A DNA stretch of 5,367 nt from Streptosporangiaceae bacterium (GCA_025934635.1 JAICWX010000479.1:1-5367), one strand, 5' to 3'. Positions 1 to 5,230 are shown, counted from the stretch's first letter. Notes: generated from the letters alone by a model not told the origin. Program-made: numbers and translations.

Positions 1-1
1 G

Positions 2-205
2 AAGGCCAACCTGCAGCGGATGCTCATCGCCATCCCGCTCACCGACGACGAGAAAGCCGCCGTCAACGACGGCCAGGAAGCACTCGACAAGCTCCTTGAA
101 CGGCTCGCGGACACCCCGGCGCCCGACGGGTCCACGCCCCGCCAGCTTGCCTGCGGCGCCGCCGAGCCACCGCTGCTGCAGATCCTGCCCGGCCCGCCAT
201 CCTGA
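2..205 (+). CDS. Probable integrase (tyrosine recombinase), C-terminal end only
   Basis: This is an open frame that enters from the left edge and stops with TGA at 203-205, leaving 67 residues. The visible part is a charged, probably helical stretch (NLQRMLIAIPLTDDEKAAV, then a run ending ALDKLLERLADTP), followed by a short PAPDGSTPRQL motif and a Pro-rich tail. From memory, C-terminal tails of this kind (IPLTDDE..AV.DG, then LADTPTP.GPTPRQL) occur in actinomycete site-specific integrases of the tyrosine recombinase class. No catalytic Arg, His or Tyr lies inside the window, so the assignment rests on the tail alone. The ATG at 20 is internal to the frame and is probably not the true start. 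If it is an integrase, the gene belongs to another mobile element that abuts the IS21 remnant. Codon use is typical of the window. Confidence 0.4.
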   Translation, partial: KANLQRMLIAIPLTDDEKAAVNDGQEALDKLLERLADTPAPDGSTPRQLACGAAEPPLLQILPGPPS

Positions 206-236
206 CCTGCAGCGCTACCGAAGAACCCCAGGAAAT

Positions 237-704
237 TCAGGCGGCTGCTTGACGCGGTCTCAGATTCCACATAACCGGCGGGTAGTCGCCGAAGTCGGTC
301 TGCTTGCCCCGCGCCTTGCGGGGGTGGGACTTCACTAGGTCCCCGCCGATGAAGAACTGCACCATCGGGCCGGTGATCCGGACGTCGGCGGTCTTGCCGA
401 TGTGCCGCCAGGGCAGCGAGTAGAGGACCCGGTCGACCTGGGCGTGGATGTCCGGGCCTATCTTCGCCCGTGCCCACGAGGCCAGGACGAACGGCCCGGC
501 CGGCAGCGGGCGCAGGGCCTCCCGCTCGACCGCCTCGAAGACCGCCGCCGGGGCGGCGCCCTCCAGCGGGCGGCAGGGCCGCCGGCCGGCGACCTCCGCC
601 GACCAGCGGGCGGCCTCGGCCTGCATCTGCTCCAGCGACGCGAACTCCCGGCCGCGCCAGAACGAGTCGCGGACATAGGGCATCGGCCGCTCGACCCGGG
701 CCTT
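237..704 (-). pseudogene. istA: IS21 transposase IstA, C-terminal fragment
   Basis: On the minus strand, from the Lys codon at 702-704, the frame reads KARVERPMPYVRDSFWRG. This matches the region of IS21 IstA that begins at the third catalytic acidic residue (the Glu of RVER, codon 690-692). The typical C-terminal region follows, including an LYSLPWRHIG block and an HPRKARGKQTDFGDYPP block. Similarity ends at PP (276-281). The next residues, VMWNLRPRQAAA, and the stop at 237-239 look foreign, so the usual continuation is missing. The open frame continues upstream to an ATG at 779, but 705-779 is the left end of the inserted element read backwards, not IstA. The missing N-terminal half may be the piece at 4292-4966, although that piece resembles a different IS21 subfamily. 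No intact transposase can be made from this fragment. Confidence 0.8.
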
Positions 705-712
705 GGACCACA
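690..712 (+). other. Putative attL of the serine-recombinase element
   Basis: The sequence ACCCGGGCCTTGGAC (694-708) aligns with ACCCGAGGTTTCGAC at 4284-4298 at an exact offset of 3590 bp. Over 692-708, 12 of 17 bases agree: ACCCG, a G, TT and GAC are shared. To the left is istA sequence and to the right is the end of the element. The crossover is probably the TT at 703-704. Any aligned point between ACCCG and GAC would give the same reading-frame result, so the exact dinucleotide is not settled. This is inferred from the joint behaviour of the flanking frames, without an empty-site comparison. Confidence 0.6.
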
Positions 713-1036
713 TCGTCAACGACACCCGATCCAGATGATCGGTACCGACGTGTCCGGGTAACCCATCTGTTCCATCCACTGTCTGGCCGGGACTTCGAGT
801 TCGTCGCGCACCGCCAGAACTGGGGTGAGGACCGGGTCCATCTGCATGACGAGGATGGCGAGTTGTTCTCCCTTCCCGCCGGGTGGACCGATGTCGTGGC
901 CGCTGATCCGTTCGTGGTGATCGCGGACGGCCGCTGCCCGTTCACCGTCAATGGCCTGCTGGCGCTGGCTGACCTGGTCAGCCGGCTGCGGTCCTTGCCG
1001 GCGAGCGACGCGGCTGTCAAGGGGATTACGCCGTGA
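704..1036 (+). CDS. DUF5372-like protein, start codon removed by integration
   Basis: The conserved part is about 90 residues, from VRVTHLFHPLSGRDFEF through a WGEDRVHLHDEDGELFSLP segment and a WTDVVAADPFVVIADGR segment to the stop at 1034-1036. It resembles DUF5372, a small family of unknown function that I associate with serine-recombinase elements. The frame is open far upstream, but there is no ATG, GTG, TTG or CTG codon in frame between the element end and the conserved domain (CTG at 767 is inside it). The missing start appears to lie at the other end of the element. In the circle, ATG 4279 would join in frame and give a protein of about 115 residues starting MQP. In the integrated state shown here, no normal start is available, so the gene is probably silent. 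The last codon overlaps a GTG at 1033 (GTGA). The domain name is from memory. Confidence 0.7.
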   Translation, partial: WTTSSTTPDPDDRYRRVRVTHLFHPLSGRDFEFVAHRQNWGEDRVHLHDEDGELFSLPAGWTDVVAADPFVVIADGRCPFTVNGLLALADLVSRLRSLPASDAAVKGITP

Positions 1037-1210
1037 TCGTCAAGAGGATTATGCCGGTAGCTGCTGCCGGCGCGGGGCTGCCAGAGCGAGAAAGCAGCAG
1101 TCATCTGCTTATCTTCCTGGTCTTTTCATACTTCATGCGGCGTGTCTCGATGACAGCCTCTCTCACGATAGGCAAAATTACCCTGACGATCACATCGGCT
1201 GGGAGGCGGC
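1037..1210. other. Lower-GC spacer before the HTH gene
   Basis: This is the only stretch inside the element with clearly lower GC (roughly half from 1085 to 1200) and without the codon bias seen elsewhere. A GTG at 1033 opens a frame through it (VIVKRIMPVAAAG and onward), but the residues show no recognisable domain and the frame runs on as a shadow of the HTH gene. It may hold a promoter for the downstream genes. I looked for a convincing -35/-10 pair and found only weak A/T-rich candidates (for example TAGGCA or TACCCT, without a matching upstream box). Confidence 0.3.
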
Positions 1211-1687
1211 ATGGCCCCGCGAGGACCCGCAGAGGACCCGAAAGTGACCGCGCTGCGCGAGTCGCGGTGCCTGAACCCGCACCCCGAGCAGGTCACCGAC
1301 GAGGCGTTCCTGGCCGACGGGTTCTTCGACGCCCGCGACGCGGTGCAGGTCAAGTACGAGATGGTGCGCCGCGTCAGCGTGGACGGCGCGCCGGTGACCG
1401 CGACCGCGGCGGCGTTCGGCTACTCCCGGCCGTCGTACTACCAGGCCGCCGCCGCCCTCGCCGAGTCCGGCCTGGACGGGCTGGTGCCGGCCAGGCCCGG
1501 GCCCCGCGGCGGCCACAAGCTCACCGGGCAGGTCCTCACCTGGGCCGAGGCCCAGCTGGCAGCCGATCCCGCCCTGAAGCCGGCTGCCCTGGCCGGCCCC
1601 ATCGAAGGGGAGTTCGGGGTGCGCGTGCACCCCCGCTCCATCGAGCGAGCGCTGGCCCGCCGCCGGGAGCACTCCAAAAGCCGCTGA
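1211..1687 (+). CDS. Helix-turn-helix DNA-binding protein of the element
   Basis: The product has 158 residues. The ATG at 1211 follows GGGAGG (1201-1206) with a 4-base spacer, which supports this start. An N-terminal part without known motifs includes FFDARDAVQVKYEMVRRV (residues 38-55). A helix-turn-helix follows at about residues 62-88 (VTATAAAFGYSRPSYYQAAA, then a GLDGLVPARPGPRG linker). A second possible DNA-binding helix pair is at about 131-150, with VHPRSIERALARR. The pattern of HTH, GL.GL, a Pro/Gly/Arg linker and a KLT segment is like the N-terminal DNA-binding region of IS630- or IS481-type transposases, but no catalytic domain is present. It could bind the attachment sites and act as an accessory or directionality factor, or regulate the operon; this role is inferred. 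It lies between the DUF5372-like gene and the small gene, all on the plus strand. Confidence 0.75.
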   Translation: MAPRGPAEDPKVTALRESRCLNPHPEQVTDEAFLADGFFDARDAVQVKYEMVRRVSVDGAPVTATAAAFGYSRPSYYQAAAALAESGLDGLVPARPGPRGGHKLTGQVLTWAEAQLAADPALKPAALAGPIEGEFGVRVHPRSIERALARRREHSKSR

Positions 1688-1695
1688 CCCGCCCG

Positions 1696-1715
1696 CCCGC
1701 GAGCGCGGGAAGGAG
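1696..1715 (+). promoter_or_regulatory. GC hairpin followed at once by a Shine-Dalgarno
   Basis: CCCGCG (1696-1701) and CGCGGG (1704-1709) form a short perfect inverted repeat, which realistically folds as a 5-bp stem with a GAGC loop. AAGGAG (1710-1715) follows directly. The strong SD marks a translation start a few bases downstream, although no ATG or GTG is present there. The same hairpin-then-SD arrangement occurs before the recombinase gene (2095-2122). There is no T-run, so it is not a classical terminator. Confidence 0.4.
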
Positions 1716-1727
1716 AAGACCCCGTCC

Positions 1728-2075
1728 CTGTCCCTGCGACCATCACCTGGCCCCGCGGCTGCTGAACCAGGCCCGTCACCACCGGGCCCGGATGCCGGCC
1801 AGGCCCGCGCTCCCGGCGGCGGGCTCGACGCCCGCTACGAGCAGCTGCGCCATGCCGCCCTGCACGCGCGCGCTGCTGCGTTCCCGCTCGGCCTCGGCGT
1901 GCTCACCGGCAAGGGCGTCACCGCCTGGCGGCGCGCCCTGGCCCGCCTGGCCTGCACGGCCACCCCGAGCGCCGCACCAGCGTCATCGCCGGCGCCCCGG
2001 CCGCTGCCCGGGCCGGTGAGCGCCGATCTCGTCCACGCACTGGCCGGGCTCGCCGTCGCGCTGGCCGGCACCTGA
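1728..2075 (+). CDS. Small hypothetical protein of the element, start uncertain
   Basis: A frame with consistent G/C third positions runs to TGA at 2073-2075, with about 115 codons downstream of the SD at 1710-1715. The first third is low-complexity Pro/Ala/Gly. The recognisable core starts near 1824 with LDARYEQLRHAALHARA and continues FPLGLGVLTGKGVTAWRRAL. A Pro-rich linker and a short hydrophobic end (LVHALAGLAVALAGT) follow. I do not recognise a named domain, but a similar small protein often sits before this type of recombinase, from memory. No ATG, GTG or TTG occurs in this frame near the SD. CTG at 1728 or 1734 is possible, or the start GTG was damaged (GTC at 1724 is at the expected spacing but in another frame). 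The gene may therefore be degraded. A longer frame overlapping here (1033-2019) lacks coding character and is not preferred. Confidence 0.5.
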   Translation: MSLRPSPGPAAAEPGPSPPGPDAGQARAPGGGLDARYEQLRHAALHARAAAFPLGLGVLTGKGVTAWRRALARLACTATPSAAPASSPAPRPLPGPVSADLVHALAGLAVALAGT

Positions 2076-2094
2076 CCCGTCCTCCCACCCCGAT

Positions 2095-2122
2095 CCCGCC
2101 CCGCCCGGGGCGGGGAAAGGAG
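2095..2122 (+). promoter_or_regulatory. GC hairpin abutting the recombinase ribosome binding site
   Basis: CCCGCCCC (2095-2102) and GGGGCGGG (2107-2114) are perfect 8-bp arms around a GCCC loop. One base later comes AAAGGAG (2116-2122), the Shine-Dalgarno for the GTG at 2128 with a 5-base spacer. No T-run follows, so termination is unlikely. Because the stem ends next to the SD, it could limit ribosome access or stabilise the downstream message, which would be a way to hold recombinase levels low. The structure is seen in the sequence; the function is inferred. Confidence 0.45.
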
Positions 2123-2127
2123 CACCC

Positions 2128-4194
2128 GTGCCCGCCGATACCGCCTCCTCCAAGGTGACCGCCGCCCACCTGTCCAGGGCCGCCCTGCTCTATGTCCGGC
2201 AGTCCAGCCTCAAGCAGGTCCTGCACAACACCGAGTCCGCGATCCGCCAGTACGACCTGCGCGGCAAGGCGATCGCGCTGGGCTGGGCGGCGGACCAGGT
2301 CACCGTCATCGACATCGACCAGGGCCAGTCCGGCGCCAGCGCGGCCGACCGGGAAGGCTTCCAGCAGCTGGTCGCCGAGGTCTCCCTCGGCCGTGCCGGG
2401 ATCGTCCTGGGCCTGGAGTGCTCCCGGCTGGCCCGCAACTCCGCCGACTGGCATCAGCTCCTCGAATTGTGCGGCATGACCGGCACGCTGATCTGCGACG
2501 AAGACGGCCTCTACGACCCGCGCAGCTTCAACGACCGGCTCCTGCTGGGCATGAAAGGCCAGATGTCGGAAGCAGAGCTCCATTTCATCAGGGCCCGGCT
2601 GCGCGGCGGGATCGTGTCCAAGGCCCGCCGCGGCGAGCTGATCACCCCGCTGCCCGTCGGGCTGGCCTACGACGCCGCCGGCCACGTCATCCTCGATCCC
2701 GACGCCGCTGTCCGCGGTGCCGTCGCGCACCTGTTCGCCACCTTTTCCGCGACCGGCTCGGCCACCGCCTGCGTGAAGGCGTTCAACGCCGCGGGCCTGC
2801 CGTTCCCCTGGCGGCACCGGGCCGGGCCCCGCAAGGGCGAGCTCGACTGGAAGCCGCTGGCCCACCACGTCGTGCTGCGGATCCTGCACAACCCCCGCTA
2901 CGCCGGCGCGTTCACCTTCGGCCGGCACCGCGACCTCAGGCTTCCCGGCGGGAAGCTGTCCCGCACCGTCCTGCCGCGGGAGGAATGGACCTCCTTCATC
3001 CCCGGCGCCCACCCCGGGTACATCACCCTGGACCAGTACGACGCCAACCGCGCCCGGCTGAGCGCCAACGCCGCCGCCCACGGCGCGGACCGCGCCGCCG
3101 GGCCGCCCCGCGAAGGCCCCGCGCTGCTGCAGGGCATCATCATCTGCGGCAAGTGCGGCAACCGGATGACCGTCCGCTACCACCTTCGCCGTGACCAGCA
3201 GGTCCCCACCTACGCCTGCCAGCGCGACGGCATCGAGCACGCCCGCCCGATCTGCCAGGCCATCCCCGGCGCCGGCCTCGACGACCAGATCGGGCGGCTG
3301 CTCATCGACGCCCTCACCCCGCTCGCCGTCGAAGCCGCCCTCACCGTCAGCGCCGAGCTGGAGCACCGCGCAGACGAGGCCGACGCCCTGCGCGCCGCCC
3401 ACGTCGAGCGCGCCCGCTACCACGCCGACCTCGCCCGCCGCCGCTACCTCGCCGTCGACCCCGCCAACCGGCTCGTCGCCGACACCCTCGAAGCCGACTG
3501 GAACACCGCCCTCCGCGCCCTCACCCAGGCCCAGGACGCCTACGACCAGGCCCGCAAGAACAACGCCGGGCAGCTCACCGACGCGCAGAAGACCCGCATC
3601 CGCCAGCTGGCCACCGACCTGCCCGCCATCTGGAACGACCCCGCCACCCCCGCCCGCGAGCGCAAGCGCATCACCCGGCTGCTGCTCACCGACGTCACCG
3701 TCACCCGCACCCGCGACACCATCACCGCCCACATCCGGTTCCCCGCCGGACAGCACCCCACCATCACCCTGCCCATCCCGCCCACCGCAGCCCAGCTCCG
3801 CAAGACACCCGCCGCCGCCATCACCGCCATCGACGAGCTCCTCGACCGCCACACCCACGCCCAGATCGCCGCCATCCTCAACGACCGCGGCCTGACCAGC
3901 GGCGAAGGCCGCCCCTTCCACCCGCTCATCATCCGCAACATCCGCGACGACTACGGCCTGCGCAGCCGCGAGCAGCGACTCCGCGACGCCGGCATGCTCA
4001 CCCTGGCCGAGCTCGCCACTCAGCTTGGCGTCTCCACCGGAACCGTCAAGACCTGGTACCACGCCGGGCTCATCACCGGCCACCCCTACAACGACAAGGG
4101 CCAGTGCCTCTACCCGCCACCCGGCCCGAACCCGCCAGCCCGCTCACAAGGACGCAAGCTCAGCGAACGACGCACCCCCGCACACGACGCGTGA
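2128..4194 (+). CDS. Large serine recombinase
   Basis: The 688-residue product starts at a GTG served by AAAGGAG. The N-terminal resolvase-type catalytic domain (about 18-160) has YVRQSS at 22-27 with the likely nucleophile Ser26, then GLECSRLARN at about 95-104 with the conserved arginines, and MKGQMSEAELHFIRARL from 142. A recombinase domain follows (about 175-320). The zinc ribbon has Cys340, Cys343, Cys364 and Cys376 (ICGKCGN, YACQ, PICQ). A long charged, probably coiled-coil region (about 395-480) is where large serine integrases control directionality. After a helical segment with a possible second HTH (about 565-615), a MerR-like HTH lies at about 623-666 (MLTLAELATQLGVSTGTVKT, then NDKGQCLYPPPG), which is an addition to the standard architecture. 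All key residues are present, so the enzyme looks active. It would recombine short attachment sites at the element ends with conservative, dinucleotide-core exchange. It is the last gene of the four. Confidence 0.93.
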   Translation: MPADTASSKVTAAHLSRAALLYVRQSSLKQVLHNTESAIRQYDLRGKAIALGWAADQVTVIDIDQGQSGASAADREGFQQLVAEVSLGRAGIVLGLECSRLARNSADWHQLLELCGMTGTLICDEDGLYDPRSFNDRLLLGMKGQMSEAELHFIRARLRGGIVSKARRGELITPLPVGLAYDAAGHVILDPDAAVRGAVAHLFATFSATGSATACVKAFNAAGLPFPWRHRAGPRKGELDWKPLAHHVVLRILHNPRYAGAFTFGRHRDLRLPGGKLSRTVLPREEWTSFIPGAHPGYITLDQYDANRARLSANAAAHGADRAAGPPREGPALLQGIIICGKCGNRMTVRYHLRRDQQVPTYACQRDGIEHARPICQAIPGAGLDDQIGRLLIDALTPLAVEAALTVSAELEHRADEADALRAAHVERARYHADLARRRYLAVDPANRLVADTLEADWNTALRALTQAQDAYDQARKNNAGQLTDAQKTRIRQLATDLPAIWNDPATPARERKRITRLLLTDVTVTRTRDTITAHIRFPAGQHPTITLPIPPTAAQLRKTPAAAITAIDELLDRHTHAQIAAILNDRGLTSGEGRPFHPLIIRNIRDDYGLRSREQRLRDAGMLTLAELATQLGVSTGTVKTWYHAGLITGHPYNDKGQCLYPPPGPNPPARSQGRKLSERRTPAHDA

Positions 4195-4281
4195 GCCGCC
4201 CCGAATGTCAGACCCCGCCGCTACTGTCTCCACCAAGACAACAACACAACCCCGCGCATCAACCCCAAGAGGTGCAGTATG
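4195..4281 (+). promoter_or_regulatory. Right-end leader with SD and ATG facing out of the element
   Basis: After the recombinase stop comes an A/C-rich, lower-GC leader, then AGAGGT (4268-4273) and ATG (4279-4281) with a 6-base gap from GAGG. In the integrated state the ATG opens a frame that runs antisense through istA and has no protein meaning. In the circle it would join in frame to the DUF5372-like gene at 704. A promoter for the whole four-gene operon would then be expected in 4195-4265. A TANNNT box, TACTGT (4222-4227), is present but I see no good -35, so the promoter is only suspected. Confidence 0.5.
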
Positions 4282-4302
4282 CAACCCGAGGTTTCGACTC
4301 CG
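4280..4302 (+). other. Putative attR of the serine-recombinase element
   Basis: ACCCGAGGTTTCGAC (4284-4298) matches the left junction (694-708) at a 3590-bp offset. To its left is the element end, including the outward ATG at 4279. To its right is the istA N-terminal piece, whose last genuine codon is the Lys at 4292-4294. The minus-strand istA frame reads through the junction as PRVAYCTSWG and stops at 4259-4261. The likely crossover is TT at 4293-4294. A run of three T at 4292-4294 gives an alternative register, but that would break both restored frames. Confidence 0.6.
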
Positions 4303-4966
4303 GGTCCGCGGCCTCGCAGAAATCGGGCCGGAACCCGTAGTGCGCCGCGAAGCGCACGTACTGCCCCGCCGGGACCACGACGTTGGCGACGACGCCGCCT
4401 TTCAGGCAGCCCATCCGGTCCGCCAGGACCTTGCCCGGGACCCCGCCCAGGACATCGAAGCACTCCGCCAGCATCGCCAGCGTGGTCTCGGCCCGCTCGT
4501 CGGCGGCGAACCGCACGAACCGGAACCGGCTCCAGGCCAGCACCGCGCAGAACACGTGCAGCCCGGCCAGGCTGCCCCAGTCGATCACCAGGTGCTCACC
4601 CGGCGACCACACCGCCGGGCGCCGGCCCCGGTGATGATCCCTGCGCCACGCCTGCTTCGCCTCAGCGACCAGCCGGCGGAAGTTCCGGTCCGACCCCGTG
4701 AACCCCGCCGCCCGCGCCGCCGGCAGCAGCCGCTTGGCCGAGATCCGCCCCGCGGTCTTCTCCACCCGCTCCGCGACCAGCGCGGCCACGCCATCGTAGT
4801 TACGGCCCCGGGCCGCCCGCTGCGGCGCAGCCCCGCCGGCTTCATGCCGGGCGATCACCCGCCTCACGGTCTTATGCGTGGTCCCCGCGATCTCCGCGGC
4901 CCCACGGTAGGTGCCTGCCTCACGGTAAGCAGCGATGATGTCCATACGTTCCCTCGCAGATTTCAA
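4292..4966 (-). pseudogene. istA: IS21 transposase IstA, N-terminal fragment
   Basis: This 225-residue piece reads LKSARERMDIIAAYREAGTY from a TTG at 4964-4966. The KS..E.M.I..AY pattern is common at IstA N-termini and favours this start over the ATG at 4943-4945, which does have a good GAGGGA SD. An HTH (AAEIAGTTHKTVRRVIARH) lies at about residues 19-37. The catalytic core begins near residue 115, with Asp129 in VIDWGS and Asp183 in LADRMG. It ends at DPESK (Lys225), four residues before the expected third catalytic residue, because the serine-recombinase element is inserted there. Without the Glu it cannot be active. The frame extends into the element and stops at 4259-4261. Rejoined to the piece at 690-704, the Glu would be residue 229. 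The DPESK type of core seems to belong to a different IS21 subfamily than the C-terminal piece. Confidence 0.85.
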
Positions 4967-5054
4967 GAAGCCCCCCGGGCGGTGCAGTGACTGGATCGCA
5001 CCGCCACCGTCACCGCCCGGGGCCCAAAACACCGGACGACACGCGCGAGGGATG

Positions 5055-5121
5055 GGGACTTTTAACTGGCCACCAGCGGAGACCTAGACCTGGCCACACA
5101 CAGGGACTTTCTCATGGCCAC
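5055..5121. repeat. IS21 terminal repeats, three 19-bp units with 24-bp period
   Basis: Units lie at 5055-5073, 5079-5097 and 5103-5121. Each ends in TGGCCAC, and the first and third begin GGGACTTT. The first and third agree at 15 of 19 bases, and the first and second at 14 of 19. The spacing is exactly 24 bp, a little over two helical turns, so a protein would meet the sites on nearly the same face. IS21 elements are known to carry several repeated transposase-binding sites at each end. The position just upstream of the istA start fits the istA-proximal end of the element. Confidence 0.7.
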
Positions 5122-5126
5122 GGACA

Positions 5127-5230
5127 GGCGGCCGGAGTCGTGCCCGCACCAGGTCTCCCCCGAGGTGGAGGCGGCGGTGTGCGAGCTGCGGCGGGAGCAC
5201 CCCCGGTGGGGGCCGGTGCGGATCGTCCGT
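5127..5230 (+). pseudogene. IS481-family transposase fragment
   Basis: In the frame of ATG 5114 the codons from about 5126 read RRPESCPHQVSPEVEAAVCE and continue LRREHPRWGPVRIV. This matches the segment of IS481/IS3-type transposases just before the catalytic integrase core, where a WGP.RI motif is characteristic. The expected continuation (HELGRRG or similar) is replaced after about 5228 by unrelated sequence with a stop at 5273-5275. The ATG at 5114 lies in the IS21 terminal repeat and is a chance start. Both ends are missing: the left probably by insertion of the IS21 element, the right by an unknown event. Confidence 0.65.

Larger units (their letters stand above)
704..4293 (+). mobile_element. 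3.6-kb serine-recombinase integrative element
   Basis: This unit of about 3590 bp lies between two istA pieces and holds four co-directional plus-strand genes: a DUF5372-like gene, an HTH gene, a small gene and a large serine recombinase. There is no TnpB-like gene, so it is not an IS607-type element, and no other cargo is visible. Its ends are imperfect direct repeats (692-708 and 4282-4298), as expected for attL and attR made by a serine recombinase, not the inverted repeats of a DDE transposon. Removing exactly 3590 bp rejoins the istA frame. Closing the element into a circle places an ATG and ribosome binding site from its right end in frame with its left-end gene. I recall similar gene neighbourhoods (DUF5372, HTH, recombinase) in other actinomycetes but cannot verify this here. 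Confidence 0.7.
273..5126 (-). mobile_element. IS21-family remnant interrupted by a serine-recombinase element
   Basis: Two pieces of minus-strand IS21 transposase (istA) flank the central element: an N-terminal piece at 4292-4966 and a C-terminal piece at 273-704. The outer right end carries repeated motifs typical of IS21 termini (5055-5121) and probably ends with CA at 5125-5126, so the element starts with TG on the minus strand. The left end is lost: istA similarity stops near 275, and neither the last part of istA nor the helper ATPase gene istB is present. The element is therefore defective. The two istA pieces may come from different IS21 subfamilies, so it may be a chimera. The right boundary is inferred from the TG/CA rule and the repeats, because no target duplication can be checked. 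Confidence 0.65.

Noticed and set aside
470..703. Upstream part of the DUF5372 frame starting at ATG 470
   Set aside because: This part is the out-of-frame reading of minus-strand istA (Arg/Pro-rich). It lies outside the element and has no relation to the DUF5372 domain.
1033..2019. Long plus-strand frame from the GTG that overlaps the DUF5372 stop
   Set aside because: After about 60 codons it becomes an Arg/Pro/Ala-rich out-of-frame reading of the HTH gene and the small gene. The HTH frame has its own SD and conserved motifs.
1918..4083. 721-codon open frame on the minus strand across the recombinase gene
   Set aside because: It is a shadow of the recombinase: the product is a Gly/Val/Ala/Asp-rich low-complexity string without domains, as expected for the antisense of a high-GC gene.
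704..4293. IS607-type transposon
   Set aside because: The recombinase is the large type with a zinc ribbon and coiled coil, and no tnpB-like gene or guide RNA region is present.
4279..4701. Plus-strand 140-codon frame from ATG 4279 with good SD
   Set aside because: Beyond the first five codons it is antisense to istA and low complexity. The ATG makes sense only as the start of the DUF5372-like gene in the circular form.
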